Assembly (NCBI GenBank): GCA_037367405.1
Contig: JAZKJV010000151.1
Span: forward strand, 558,001-622,000
Source: Ottelia alismoides
Taxonomy: Eukaryota > Streptophyta > Magnoliopsida > Alismatales > Hydrocharitaceae
Length of the DNA stretch: 64,000 bases
Direction of reading: 5' to 3'
The notes beneath the pieces were generated by a model. The model was not told the DNA's origin. It searched no databases and saw only the letters and a list, made by a program, of their open reading frames with translations. Shown here piece after piece: positions 21,016 through 32,849 of this stretch; the stretch's first letter is position 1; each line of letters opens with the position of its first letter. The translations under genes and the position numbers were made by a program.

Positions 21016-21654
21016 TCAACAACTTTTTGGGGGTAAACTAGAGTAAAGTGTATCAAAGAATGGGTGAGGTTGAAGTTCTCCCAATGCTGTAAAATCGATT
21101 TCCCAAGTCTCGCAAGCTATAGTTGCCTTAGCTGAGGCTAAGAATGGTTTCCCAGGAATAATAGGAGACTGGGTAAACTCTCCTTGATGCTCAATGTCAG
21201 TGACCATGAAGTCTATCTGGAGTAGAGCACCTTGGAAAGTAATGATGACTGAAATGGTTCCTCTTGTCCATTTGATAGATCGATTATCCAGTTGAACGAT
21301 CTCTCTCGACTTTCTAATTGACCTGAGTTTGAGCTTGTCAAACACAGATGTCGGGAGGATATTTACCAGTGAGTCATCATTGATTCTCGCATGGTTAAAA
21401 ATGGTGTCTTTGATTTCACACTCAACTCAGGGCAACCGCTTCACTCTGCAGCTTTTGGTCTTTCTCCCCATCACCAAGGAGGTGTCCATAGACGCTATGC
21501 ATCTTTCCATCCTTATTCTCTTATTACCCGACCTCTTGGGCATCAATTTACTCCTTATAAATCTCTTGAGGTCAGGGAAGTGATTTATAGCCTTTATTAA
21601 GGGAAGTTTAAAAATCAATTTCTCATCGAGTGCTTCCCTTAGGACAGGATCCAT
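21016..21654 (-). pseudogene. Aspartic protease domain (B), active site mutated
   Basis: Two open segments (21654-21427, then 21345-21016) joined over a stop. The family LLDLGAS-NLLP appears as RINDDSLVNILP, so the catalytic Asp-Leu/Ser-Gly is altered. SVFDKLKLRS, QLDNRSIKWTRGTI, QIDFMVTDIE and PIIPGKPFLASAKATI follow, corresponding to the strand order and ILGRPFLAT signature of Athila/Tat protease. It is the only pol domain in this element; E carries the same domain in the same place. Confidence 0.8.
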
Positions 21655-21742
21655 TTTTTAAGTCTTTTTCATTTTCTACTTTGTGAATTTTTCTGATTTT
21701 TCAACATTTTTGGACTTTTTGGGATTTTCATTTTTTTGGTGT

Positions 21743-22015
21743 TTATGGGCAAATGGTCAGACTATGGATTGGAAGGCAAGGGTTAGTAGAAGAGGAAGGT
21801 AGAAGTGACTCCAGCTGTACAAAATGTTTGGGTTCCCTAATGTCTGCTCGGTTTTCAATATCAAATCTACTTACTTCCTTTTCCACTTTCATACCCAGGC
21901 TGGAAGAAATTGAGTGCAATATTTCCATGACATCTCTAAACTTGTTACCAAATGAATCATTTTTATCAATAAGTCTAGAGATGTCATCCTCCACAAAATT
22001 CTCATGACAACTCAT
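21743..22015 (-). pseudogene. ORF1 C-terminal piece (B), helical gag-like
   Basis: An open stretch of 90 codons read from 22015, with a charged, heptad-like helical start (DDISRLIDKNDSFGNKFRDVMEILHSI) and the end PIHSLTICP. Element E has a helical piece in the same place (57337-57579) and SFTICPN shortly after. By position it corresponds to the coiled-coil part of gag downstream of capsid (compare MDDLARLMTKQ in A2). No zinc knuckle or capsid domain is visible. Confidence 0.5.
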
Positions 22016-22324
22016 GGGAGAGTTATGCTCAATTGGAGGATATTGCTGAGATATTGGGGTCTCTTACTCAACATACCTAGACTCTGGTATGTAATGCTGG
22101 GTTGAGTATGGACCATCTAAATGGCAGACATTGATCGGAGCCTCATATGACGGAGTCAATAAAAAGGGGGGTTCTTAGATTGACACCATGAGTCCGATCC
22201 TGTGAATGTATAGGCTCTCCAAATGTGTGTTATGAAGGTCGATCAATGTAGGCTTGATTACTCGGGTCAATCAAGTTAGGCAAATCATTAGATGCATGCC
22301 TCTCCATTCGGTATGTTCTATCAA

Positions 22325-22654
22325 CTAAGTAATTCTGCCAGCCATCTGTCTTAGCAGTGGCTTTCTCTTCGTATGGTTCATTGATTCCGGCAAGATATCG
22401 GGAATAAAGACAGTCAACCCAACATGGAAGTGGATCCGGAGTGTTAGAATATGGAATAGGTGAGAAGTACGAAGAGGTGGAGAAGTCATTCGAAATTCTG
22501 ACTTCATAATCGGGTCAAGGTGGAACCGACCACGGGTAAGGTCTCCTGTGGATGACGGAGGATAAATGGAAGAAGGATAAGGTGAAGATGAATGGTATAT
22601 GGACGAGGAGGAATGATCAGAGGTCTCAGGGTATGGGGACCAATATCCCAACAT
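22325..22654 (-). pseudogene. ORF1 N-terminal piece (B), Ser/Pro-rich
   Basis: I chose the Met at 22654 over the longer Met at 22720 because the context AAGATG and the start M-x-x-W/Y-S match ORF1 of element E at 57122. The 109-residue product starts MLGYWSPYPETSDHSSSSIY and is rich in Ser, Pro and Tyr, without recognised domains. It sits where gag begins in autonomous relatives but lacks a capsid fold signature. It may be a gag remnant or a family-specific leader protein. Confidence 0.45.
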
Positions 22655-24052
22655 CTTGAAGAGGAAAAAATGAATGTAAGCAAATCGAGATAGAAAACGT
22701 GAAATTACACAGGATAACAAACATTGACAGACACAAAGACAAACACAAGAGCGAATCCCAAGTTCACACTCAACATGGTAAAGGACCCGAAACCGAGTCT
22801 GATTAGTCCAGTTGATTTTAAGTGTGATTTTTCAAACAAATAGCAAGGATTAGATGACCTATAGGGAAGTTGGCTCAGAGTTGGATGCATCTTCCCTATT
22901 TAACCTGTCGCCCAAAATACCAGTGCCCTTCCTTTCTTTGCTCCTATGCCTAGCTGAGGAGTTCAAAGGCCTACCCCTATCTACCTACTGAAGTAGGCGG
23001 AGATTGACAAGGCTGATACTTCACCCCGAAGGGTTATTAGCAACTTATCGCGGAGCACTGCTGGTTCACCCCAATCTACCTGTCGGAACATGAGGATGCT
23101 ACTTGGTGCTAGTCAGTGAATATAATAGAATTCAGCTTGTGATATTTGCTAGGAATATGGTATGTGATATGGAAGGCAGGGATTTTGGCTCTACCTTACG
23201 ATGTGCACACACACTGTACCTTCACTCAGCCTGAAATCAAGGTCTGGATTATTCTCCCGCAAACAGAATTTCTGATTTTATTTTGATTTTTTGGTCAATT
23301 TGTTTAGTAGTCCCGATTTTAAGTTAGATGACCACTTGATTAGTCCAACACACAAGGCATGCCTATCGTCAAGTCTTAATTTTCTTTAGTCCTATGTTAG
23401 AAAACCAAGGGATAAGGAGTCGAGAAAAGTCAATTCATGATAAAATAATGATGGATGACAAGTTCAAAAGACTTACAGTGATCCTCGTGCTTTATATGCA
23501 GGATGTAAAATAAAATTAAAATTCTACGCTATATGGATGTAAATGAGAAAAGTCGCTTCTAGACAAGCAGTTCTATTAGCGAGTGAAGAACCAGTTAGAT
23601 TTGGCTAAGTCCTACGGTCTAGGTGTGTCTTTTAAGTGTGAAGTGTAATCCCAGATATTACAAGCACAAACAATCCTAAGAGAGCTCTAAGAGCCGCAAG
23701 TGTAGGTCCTATCCTACGTTAAGCAACCACACATCAGGCAGGGACTCCTTTCATTATGACTTACATGCATGAGATCCAAACGGGAACCACTGGAAATGCA
23801 AAATAAAAAATGACACAAGTCCTCTAAAAAACACTCAATGTTTTTTGATGCAGGATCCTCGGCTTGCTTGACAAAGCACCTTCGACTCCTCGTATTCCTC
23901 GCACAAAAATAATTGATGGTCAGATAAAGGATGACACAAAATAAACAAATAAAATTGAACAGAAAATATTTACAAGAAAAGCTGGGAATTAGACTACCCG
24001 ATGATGGAAAATCTAAAATCTAAATTTTCTCAGAATTAACCTAAGCCGTGTC
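22655..24052 (-). other. 5' leader of element B
   Basis: 1.4 kb between primer site and ORF1 with no open frame of note. It should carry packaging and dimerisation signals. The leader of E (55695-57121) has the same length. Confidence 0.6.
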
Positions 24053-24070
24053 TCCCCGACAACGGTACCA
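24053..24070 (-). promoter_or_regulatory. Primer-binding site of element B (tRNA-Asp type)
   Basis: TGGTACCGTTGTCGGGGA on the - strand matches 15 of 18 bases of TGGCGCCGTTGCCGGGGA, the complement of the plant tRNA-Asp 3' end. It lies 3 bases from the LTR edge at 24074. Confidence 0.9.
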
Positions 24071-25725
24071 TTTTGTAGAGACGTCGACTACCCTACCTAA
24101 TTCAACTGGATTAACGATCAAATTTAATGTGCATTCGTTGTAGTCGGATAACTTGAGATTGATAAAAAAACCGCATAGATTAATGTTGAATTAAACACAA
24201 GCGGCAAATTTTTTTACTTGGGCAAGCCCAAGGTCGAACTCAGGGAGGCAGCTTTCTCCTTAGGTTGATTTGGAGTTAATTTTGATGTTAGATTTTCAGG
24301 GGAATATTTTTGGTATTTTTTACGCAATTAAGGATAATACGATGCAATTCAAGCGAAATTTTAAGGTTAAATTTGAAAGATGGTCAAATTAAGTCCAAAA
24401 ATGATGAAACATGGCCAGAATATGAAATGCAATGTAATTAAGCTACTGTAATATTTTTGAAAATTTTCGACTCTAAATGAATTAAGAATGAATGCATGGT
24501 AGTTTTTGCAAAATTAATTTTAATAAATACCAAAACAAGTCATTTTTAGATACAATAATTATCATAGATACTTCTATGTAAGAGGATTCCAGGAAAATTA
24601 TTAAACCAAAAAAATGATCAATCTTGTACCTATTAAAAATCAATTACGCAAAAGACTAATTAATTTATTAAGGCCTCGTTATGCGTGCAAATGGTATGAT
24701 TTTTTAACACATAGTAGAAACTTAAACTATACCTATCGTGATTTTTTGGTGATTTTTGGAACAATAAATAATTCAATGTGGAATTTAAAGCACACAATGG
24801 GCAAAGTATGTGAATTTTCACAAAAATAATAATATTAAATTCTTCGAAGCTCACAAAAATATGACAAGTGTCCACAATGATAAAGCACAAGTTTCTCTAC
24901 AACATGCAATTTTTGGAATTAAAAATGATACTAAATGAATGGTGAAATAAATGCGCAAACACAGGGACCAAAATGCAAACATGAATTAAAATTGGTTAAA
25001 TCAAAACATGCGTACATGGACTAAGATGCAATTACCTATAATGCTTGGGGTATGTGTGCAAATTGTCCACAAAACACGTGCGCCTCACATGACGTGCCTG
25101 GTAGGGATTGAAATGCATTTTTGAAAACTTAGAGTGAACTCGGAGCAAAATGCCCAGACCGCACATGAGGACCACGTGTGGTACTAGGCTCAGACGACGA
25201 TGGAGGCTCAGATTGAGGCTCGAGTGCTCTACAAGCTCGGATGTGCTTCAGGATTGGCTCAGTAGCTTCGAGCCTTAGGGGTCGGGAAGAGGCTCGGAGG
25301 AACGACGTGGCGCTATATAGATTGTTCGATCGAGATGATCAAACGGCTGCTGATGCTTGAGACGTGGCATGCCTTGGGTCTGTTTGATCAAGATAGATCC
25401 AATGATGGTGATGATTCTTGGGCGGGCCGACGTGGCTCGATGAGGACTGTCCGATCAAGACGATCGGACGGTAGCTGTGCTTCATGCTCCTCCTTGCCAT
25501 CGCCTCCTACGGTGGACTTGGCTGGACTCTGACGAAGCCCTCCTGGCTCCGCCTCAATTCTTACTTGGTGCTGATCTCCGAGGACTCCTGAGTAGCTGGA
25601 CACCACCGCGAAAGCTTGGCGGAGCTATCAGAGGTTTTGGAAGAGGCGGGGGTGGTACGTAGGCCGGAGGAGATGAATCTTAAAGCATTTCCGACGACGA
25701 TTTCGACCAATGAAGAAAATAACTC

Positions 25726-26032
25726 CTGCGATGTTAGTGAATGTAGCCAAGGAGTGCAGGTGCTCGCATGGAGTGTAGTGAGTGCTTGAATCCTTAATGC
25801 GTGAAGTGGTGGCGTAGTCGGCGTGCTCCCCCAGTAGGAGGGGTTGAGCGGTGGTCGGAAGTGATTCGATGAGTCGTGAAGGTGAACGGAATGATGCATG
25901 AAGATGGGATCTCTAAGGCCAAGCTCCACTGAGGGGCGGTGGAGGGTGATATCGAGCGAGGAGGTTGGGAAGAATAGAAGAAAATCGAATGGGGACAAGA
26001 TGGAGATCGGAGAAGAAGATGGAGGGTGCTAC
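25726..26032 (-). other. Candidate leader intron in the B 5' LTR
   Basis: Donor CCTAG|GTAGC from 26032, acceptor CACTAACATCGCAG|GAG ending at 25726. Length 307 nt, the same as the other LTR, with the branch-site-like CTAAC kept. Confidence 0.5.
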
Positions 26033-26268
26033 CTAGGAATGGAGGCTTGAGGGTTAGTCTCCGGTCGTCACTCGAGGGTTGGTAGAAGCCCAAGCTCGTG
26101 CAACTCGAAGGAGGAGCTGGTGCATGGTGAAGCTCGCCGTGGATCTCACTGAAGATGGACCACTATCTTCGCTCACATTCACGTCTAATCCCTGTCATAG
26201 ATCAGTAGAGGGGAGCTCTAGGGTTTCTCGTGCAAGGGCGGATACCGATGATGATGGCCAGGGGTGGG

Positions 26269-26278
26269 GTATTTATAG
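26269..26278 (-). promoter_or_regulatory. TATA box of the B 5' LTR
   Basis: CTATAAATAC on the - strand, identical to the copy at 17201-17210. Confidence 0.7.
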
Positions 26279-27634
26279 AGGGAAGGAGATGGTACGAGCG
26301 ATGGAAGGTGAGGTTTACGTGGAGATTATGGAGCGAGATAGAGGGGTTCATGGAGCGCGTGGGTGCTGGCGAAGATGAGGGAGGTACGAGCGTAATCGTG
26401 GGTTGAACATCGAGTGGAGATGGTGGCTATCATGGCACAGAAAATGGAAAGGGGACGACGTCTTGGTGAGGTGGGGAGACCTGGGTGAGGGATCCTCGGG
26501 AGGAAGAAGACGGTGTAGTGGTCGTTGGATCTCGCGATCCAATGGCCAGGAGATGTGCGCGAAGAAGCGGTCGTGATTAGATCAGGCGGGCAAGATCGAA
26601 GGGTGACATGGCAAGATGTGGTGCTGGTGGAAATGAATGGTGGAAATTACTTCTTGGATAGCAAGAGGTAGGGTTGAGATGGAGCCACGTGTTCACCATG
26701 AGATATGTGCGCTATCGGACGATCTAGATGTGGAGTAAGGTGTGGATCAAAGGGTCGAGAGTAGTGTAGGAGTGTGCGGTGGAGATCACAACACTGGAGA
26801 CGAATCAGACGGATGGGGGCGCGACACATGGCCACAAGAGAATGCGGCGCTTACGGACGGGCTAGATGGAATCTGGAGTTTGATCGGAGGGTTGCAGAGC
26901 AAGAATGAACGGTGGAGATCTGAAGAGGAAGGAGGCGATCTGACGGCCAGGAAAAGGGGGTGCGTGGCTAGCGGATGAGTGGGCCATGTGGCGCAGCCAG
27001 AGGGCGCCGCGTGGCCCATTAAGAGTAGTCGAGGAAGAAGGTGAAATAAGACGGGGAAAATGGTCGAATTTGGAAAAACTCAAAACATGAAAGTTGTAGA
27101 TCATGTTGACAAAATGGAAACAAGGTCAAATGATATAAATACAAGTACATATAATATACAAAGGGGCCCCAAAACCCAAGTTTTACATACGAGCTCCGAT
27201 TTTAATGAAATTGGTCTCATTTCGAAGGTATCTAAATTTATATTATTTTAAAAGTGAGTAGACCTAGATCGAAGGTTGTAAGAGAGAAATATGTGTATTT
27301 TAAGGTCCATGGTCTCAAACTTGGATTGGGGTTTTATTGGTCAATTTTACAAGTTAGCATTTTTTGATATTTTTCTTGTATTATTATTCTTAGTAATATG
27401 TACACTATAGAGCTGGATTTATGGAATTTGGAATTAGTGTAAAATATATACAAATGAGTGATTTTTACAAGTGACTTTGGCTTCTTATTTAATGCAGATG
27501 TAAATGCTAAAATGGATATGTTATTTATGCATGCATGATTGCTAATTATGCAATACAGGGGATGAAATGTATCTAATTATTCGGGAACAAAGTTCTATTT
27601 TCAACTTTTAGAGTGACGAATCACAAATTAATCA

Positions 27635-27639
27635 GTGAG
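27635..27639. repeat. Target-site duplication of element B, right copy
   Basis: GTGAG directly after the LTR edge at 27634, matching 14945-14949. Confidence 0.9.
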
Positions 27640-28290
27640 GCCATTGGTTAGCCTATCTCATGCTTTGAAAGCTTATAAGGAAAAGCATTTCGAAGTACAA
27701 AAAATGAGAACTCTTGATTTAAAAATACTAAATTATTTAATTTATTTAATCAAGATCTTGAAGTGTATTCGATTTTTCGTTTTATTTTAGATGAAATCTC
27801 TCTACCTCCTTAACATTATGCTTAAAGTCAATTAGTTTACCGATCCAAACTATTAGAATTGTATCTATAGTTAGGAACTTATACTTGAGAAAGAACACAT
27901 AATGTGCGTGCTCTCGTATGTGAAGCATGAGTCCTCACACAATGGATGTATGTAGGTTCAACAATAAGTGTGATGAGGATCATTCCATCACTCGTTTCTA
28001 CATTCTTGATCATTGTCTAATGTGCTTCAGAAGCAACTTGTAGACATCGAATCCACTCATAACATCCTCTTGAATCTGAAGGAGATGTATGGAGATGTGA
28101 ATCACATTCTACATTAAAATCCAGTGAGGATATTATGAAGGAAGAATTTCCCTCTAGTAGTGCAAAGGTTACACAGGTTAAAGGGAAGCACGAGAGAAAG
28201 CGTGGGTTCGGAAGGATCTGATCCAAGAGAAGAAAAAAAGGTCAAACTATTGATCAATCTTCTAAAGATTCAACACATCTGACACCCATA
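27640..28290 (+). pseudogene. Copia gag remnant (element 1)
   Basis: Copia gag should lie here, between leader and protease. Frames are full of stops. Fragments such as KILKCIRFFVLF and the Glu/Lys/Ser-rich stretch before 28290 fit gag only weakly. The region holds no other recognisable gene. The call rests mostly on position. Confidence 0.4.
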
Positions 28291-28800
28291 GATATGGATG
28301 TCTACCATCACTACAATATGGTTGGATTCTAGAAGAGTAACCATCAAGAATATCTAAAGTCCTCAGAGAAGGACAAAAGTATAAGACTATCAAATAAGAA
28401 ATCTACATTCATCATCGAAATCGACTTACTCGTAGGATGAGAAGGAAGTTGGATTGTTGATTCTGATCCATCTGTACATGTATGTAATTAGTTGTATATG
28501 TTTCAAGACATTAGAAATCTTGATGAAGGGGAGATAGTCATCCAGATGGGATCTGATGCAAGTGTTGCAACGATTTCCATTGGGACATGTAGACTATCAT
28601 TATCCAGTGGGAGAGTCCTATATATTAGAGATTTTCTCTATGTACTAGATGTTAGAAATAGATTACTATCCATATCTAAGCTAGTTCGACATGGATATAC
28701 TTTCCTTTTCTGCAATAAACGTATCATAAATCGTTATGGTAATTTTATAGCAGATGATTCTCTAACGCCAAGTGAAATTGACGAAATCTAACATGCATGA
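28291..28800 (+). pseudogene. Copia nucleocapsid end and protease (element 1)
   Basis: DVYHHYNMVGF near 28294 is a decayed CCHC zinc knuckle (family CYHC-GHW--NC). The protease active site reads WIVDSDPSVHVC: DSG has become DSD at 28459-28467. After a stop, the open frame 28492-28791 gives NLDEGEIVIQMGSDASVATISIG, RVLYIRDFLYVLDV and LLSISKLVRHGY. This matches the copia protease/pre-integrase pattern (L-GE--V-MG, L-NVLYVP, NLISVS-L). Non-functional. Confidence 0.8.
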
Positions 28801-28849
28801 ATGTGTCATGAATGTCAAAGACACTAATAAAACCTCTAATCGATCAAGG

Positions 28850-29700
28850 GAAGATGGAGATCATTTAACTATGATCTAGCATCAAAGGCTTGGATATGTG
28901 TCTCTTGATAGGATTAATAGACTGGTAAAGGATGAACTTCGGATTGCCTAGAAGTTTGTAATTTACCAACCTGCGAACATTGTATTTGTGGGAAAATGTC
29001 CATGGCACCCCTTTCTTAGAAAGGTAAACAATACGATGGTATATTGGACATAATACATATTGATGTATGGGATCCCTTTTGTACTGTAACTCAAAATGGA
29101 TATCAATATTATGTGACTTTTATTGATGACCATTCATATTATGGTTTTGTCTTCTTTTTATGTCACAAATATGAAATCTTTGAAAAGTTTAAAGAATGTA
29201 TGACTTTGGTTGAGAACTAAATAGGAAAGAAGATAAAATAGAATTTATCTGATCGAGTTGGTGAATACTGCTCAAATGAATTCAAAGAATGCCTTAAGAA
29301 GAGAAAAATTATTTCTAATCTCACTCCGAGGTCTCTTCAACTCAATGGAGTTGTGAAGAGACACGAAAGAATCATGTTGGACATGGTAAGATTAATGATG
29401 AGTAAATCAAACTCACCTCTCAGTTTCTGAGAACGTGCAGTAGAGTCTACAACTTATGTCCTAAACAAGATTCCATCTAAATATGTACCTAAAACCCCTC
29501 ATGAGCTTTGGTATAATACCAAGCCAAGTGTATGACACTTGAGGAATCATGGATGTTTGGTCCACGCTGAAAATGTGGAAACAAGCAAGTTGAAATCTCG
29601 TACTAGAAACTGCTACTTCATTGGATATGTAAAGAACAATAATGGATACAAATTTATGATCTTGAGACTCAAAAAGTAGTTGTTTCTAGAGACATCAAGT
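28850..29700 (+). pseudogene. Copia integrase (element 1), catalytic Glu replaced
   Basis: Text across several frames: HQRLGYVSLDRINRLVKDEL (zinc-finger part, second His lost), HIDVWDPF with the first catalytic Asp at 29062-29064, DDHSYYGFVFF, SDRVGEYCS with the second Asp at 29251-29253, then LNGVVKRHERI. There the conserved ERR/ER Glu is Lys at 29356-29358. The C-terminal motifs YVLNKIPSK and THELW-like text are recognisable near 29455-29515. It has stops, frameshifts and a lost active-site Glu. Confidence 0.85.
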
Positions 29701-29929
29701 TTATGGAAGATGAATTCCTTAGAAGTCATGAAAATAATGTAAGTTATGGAACTAATCGAATCTAGCAAGATGGAAGAAATTCCTACACCAAAAATTGAAG
29801 AGATAATGACACAACCGTACGTACTAGAAGGAGTTATATGGTTGTAAGATAACTTGAAAGGTACATATTCCACGTATAAGAAGAGTCTGATGATGACCCA
29901 ACTTCATTCGATGAAGCCTTGGGTGACCA

Positions 29930-30670
29930 CGACATGGATCGTTGGATTCTAACAATGAAGTCCGAGATAGACTCCTTGTACAAGAAATGTGTATGGACAC
30001 TCAAAGATCCACCTAAAGGGGTCAAACCCACTGTGTGTAAATAGATCTTCAAGAGAAAAAGGAGACCTGATGGGAATGTAGAGACCTTCAAAGTACGACT
30101 CGTAACAAAGGGTTACATATAGAGAGAAGGCATCGATTACAATGAGACATTCTCTCTTGTAACATGCTCAAATCCATCACGGCATTCGATTATAATGAGA
30201 CATTCTCTCCTGTGGCCATGATCAAATCCATCAGGGCATTGCTTGCAATAGCTGCACACCTAGACTACGACACCCAGCAGGAGGATGTTAAGACCTCTTT
30301 CCTCAATGGATAATTTGAAGAGCATATCTATTTGGATTATCCCCAAGGCTTCATTGTTGAGGAAGAAAAAATGTGCAAGCTAAAGAAGTCCATCCATGGG
30401 CTCAAACAAGATTCTTATAGTTGGAACAACCAACCATAAAAAGTTACGATTTTATAAAGAATTTGGATGAAGCATGTATGACAAGAGACTTAATGGGAGC
30501 ACCAACTTGTTCATTATGATTTATGTAGGTGACATCTTTATCATTAGGAATGATACATTTATGATAACTAGTGTTAAGATCCGGTTGTCTAATACCTTTG
30601 AGATGAAAGATCTCGAAGAAGTCTCTTATATCTTAGGTCTGAAATGGTTAAAAAATATAAAAAAGAGATA
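29930..30670 (+). pseudogene. Copia reverse transcriptase (element 1)
   Basis: AMKSEIDSLYKKCVWTL begins the classical copia RT at about 29945, followed by KGVKP, IFKRKRRPDG and RLVTKGYI. A 53-base direct duplication (units from 30134 and 30187) repeats IDYNETFS. Then come IRALLAIAAH, QQEDVKTSFLNG, IYLDYPQGF and CKLKKSIHGLKQ, then a deletion. The active site reads YVGD at 30522-30533 instead of YVDD. NTFEMKDLEEVSYILGL follows. Dead copy. Confidence 0.9.
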
Positions 30671-31140
30671 TTAAGACTGTCATAACAAGGATATATTAAG
30701 AAGATCTTGGAAAGATTCATTATGGATAATTTTAAGAAAGGCTTCCTTACCCTAAGACATGGTATTCACATATCTAAAGGGTTGGCTCCTCAAATTATTA
30801 AGGAAAAGAAAGCCATGGTCAGATGCCCTTACGGATTAGTTGTGGGAAGCTTAATGTATGCCACGATGTGTACTGGACCATATACTTACCATGTAGTGGG
30901 AGTGGTAAGCCGTTACTAAACGGTCTATGGAGTGAAACAATGGAATATAGTGAAGAATATTTTTAAGTATCTAAGAAGAACTCAAGACTATGTCTTGATT
31001 TATGGAGATAGCAATCTCCAAGTCTTAGAGTATAACTGATTTAGATTTCCAATCAGATTTGGATGATAGGAAGTCAACTTAAAGGTTCTTATTTTTGTTG
31101 GGTAGTTGCTCTGTGAGCTAAGTTTAGAAAAAAGAAGGAC
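30671..31140 (+). pseudogene. Copia RNase H, first part (element 1), split by element C
   Basis: Includes a remnant of VGSLMYAT (30846-30880) and VKNIFKYLRRTQDYVLIYGD, the usual lead into copia RNase H. Degraded RNase H sequence runs up to 31140, where element C inserted. The domain resumes at 40057. AGGAC at 31136-31140 is the target duplication. Confidence 0.75.
31136..31140. repeat. Target-site duplication of element C, left copy
   Basis: AGGAC, repeated at 40052-40056, directly outside the LTR edge. Confidence 0.9.
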
Positions 31141-32516
31141 TGAGAAACCACAAATTCATGCCTCTAATTATGTCAAAATAATGTGTTGTAGTAGACTAAA
31201 TTGGATCCATAAAAAACCACTAATTAATATTTTGATTAAATCAAAGCGGTCGATTTTATTTTAATTTGGCAAGCCCAAGGTCGAACACAGGGACACGAGC
31301 CTCTTCAGTGATTATCTAGACTCCTAGTACTCAGATTAAGTGCTGGATTAAAAACTCATAGCTCATAATGCCCATAGATATACAATGCAGACACGTGTAG
31401 AGAAAAACATGAAGCAAACACTTTTTATTTGATTTTTAACATGAAACATGATGCATGTTTACAATGATGCAAATGGGCCCTAATCAGATAAAATATTTGA
31501 GCCAATAAACTGTATCCAACTTCAGGACCCATTAGTGAATCAAATTTCATTGATGAATTAATTCAAGGCATGAAAATCCTTACAAAATAGACACCACGTT
31601 ACTAATATAAATCATCAAAATCGAGTGTCAAATCAGAGAACAATTCATGTCATAAAAAAGACAATGGGACAAGCTTCGGAATGAGACAAAAATTGACTAA
31701 AACGGAGCTCGGATGCTCAAGATATCAACAAAAGTAACCATGGGTATAAATGTAAAGAAACCATGAAATTAACTAGATAAAAGGCTACAAACAGATCCCT
31801 AGAAGGACCTAAATGCAAATAAAATAAATTGCGAGGCCTTCCCTATAATTTACCCACATGCGTGGGGGCTAAATTGCAATTATTGAGATCCTGAGGTGGC
31901 TGGTTGCAATTAACCCCAAGAGTGCATGGTATTCACATGATTTGAGGACCTATTCATAATTTAAGGAACTCAGTGGGACACCACTGCAAAATACCCCACA
32001 TCCACGTGATGTGAGCACGTGAGGTGAGGCTCGACGACGATGCAAGCTCGGGGGTAGGGCTTGGGCCACGTGTCGACTGATGATGCTCAGCTGAGGTTAA
32101 GGTGCTCCACACTTGGAGGATTGGTGCTGATGCTCAGAGCTGACGACGTGGACCCTTGTGGACCACCCGATCATGAAGATCGGATGGTGGTTGTATGTGT
32201 ACTTGGAGCAACGTGTCTGAAGATAGGCCGTTGGGTGAGCACCGAAAGGGTGCCATCCAACGCCACCTGTACACCTAGGGCTGCTTCCTCTGCCATGAGG
32301 CCTGGAAGCTATTAAGGGGCTCCGACGATGCTGTGGGTTCCTCCGCCATCCCCAGCACTCGATGATGATCCAGGAAGACCCATGGAATGATGTCGAACAA
32401 TCTAGGAGCACTAGGACGCGTTGGTGTGTTTAGAGGTGAGATTTGACATCTCTATGCCAGAGGTGGGGCTTGAGGAATCCCCTCTGACGTTGCTCCGACC
32501 ATTGAATATATAATAC

Positions 32517-32849
32517 CTGCAATATTAGTGCAATAGTCGAGGCATGCAAATGCGAGGTGATTGGGAAATGGGGTCTCGTGCATGAAGAGAGATGGGAGAC
32601 CGGAGCTCCCTCTCCAGCGAACCAGAGAAGAGATGGGAGACCGGAGCTCCCTCTCTAGCGAACCAGAGAAGAGATGGGTCAAAGATGGATAGGTCCTGGA
32701 GAAGGGAACACGATGGTCAGAGATGTACACGAGAATGGGTGATGTGCGGGGAAGCTCAGGTGGTGGTGAGTTGAAGGTGATTGTGCATAGAATAGCTAGA
32801 CATATTAGGAGAAATTAGTAGGAAAAGCAAAGAGGATCAAGAAGCTTAC
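32517..32849 (-). other. Candidate leader intron in the C 3' LTR
   Basis: Donor CTCCAG|GTAAGC (a near-perfect plant 5' splice site) from 32849; acceptor CACTAATATTGCAG|GTA ending at 32517. Length 333 nt. In the other LTR the donor TTTAG|GTAAGC remains, but the acceptor AG is mutated to AT near 38436. Confidence 0.5.
32590..32671. repeat. 41-bp tandem duplication in the C 3' LTR
   Basis: Two adjacent copies starting AGATGGGAGACCGGAGCTCC. The 5' LTR has a single copy near 38513, so the duplication arose after insertion or is specific to this copy. Confidence 0.85.

Larger units (their letters stand above)
14950..27634 (-). mobile_element. Element B: complete non-autonomous Athila/Tat-like element, 12.7 kb
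   Basis: Order on the - strand: 5' LTR (27634-24074), primer site (24070-24053), a 1.4 kb leader, a short ORF1 in two pieces, aspartic protease, linker, hairpin array, 3' non-coding block, pre-tract hairpin, polypurine tract, 3' LTR (18616-14950). Both ends have GTGAG. RT, RNase H and integrase are absent, and the internal region is only 5.5 kb. The same reduced layout in element E shows this is a propagated family rather than a one-off deletion. B inserted between leader and gag of copia element 1. Confidence 0.9.
24074..27634 (-). repeat. 5' LTR of element B (3561 bp)
   Basis: Partner of 14950-18616, with substitutions, small indels and about 100 bp length difference. On the - strand it starts at 27634 (TGATTAATTTG, palindrome decayed) and ends ...CTCTACA at 24074. 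The TATA box (26278-26269) and candidate intron (26032-25726) are kept. The hairpin at 27085-27110 has lost one arm. Confidence 0.92.

Noticed and set aside
29613..30091. - strand ORFs opposite copia RT
   Set aside because: Shadows; the + strand carries the recognisable copia RT motifs.
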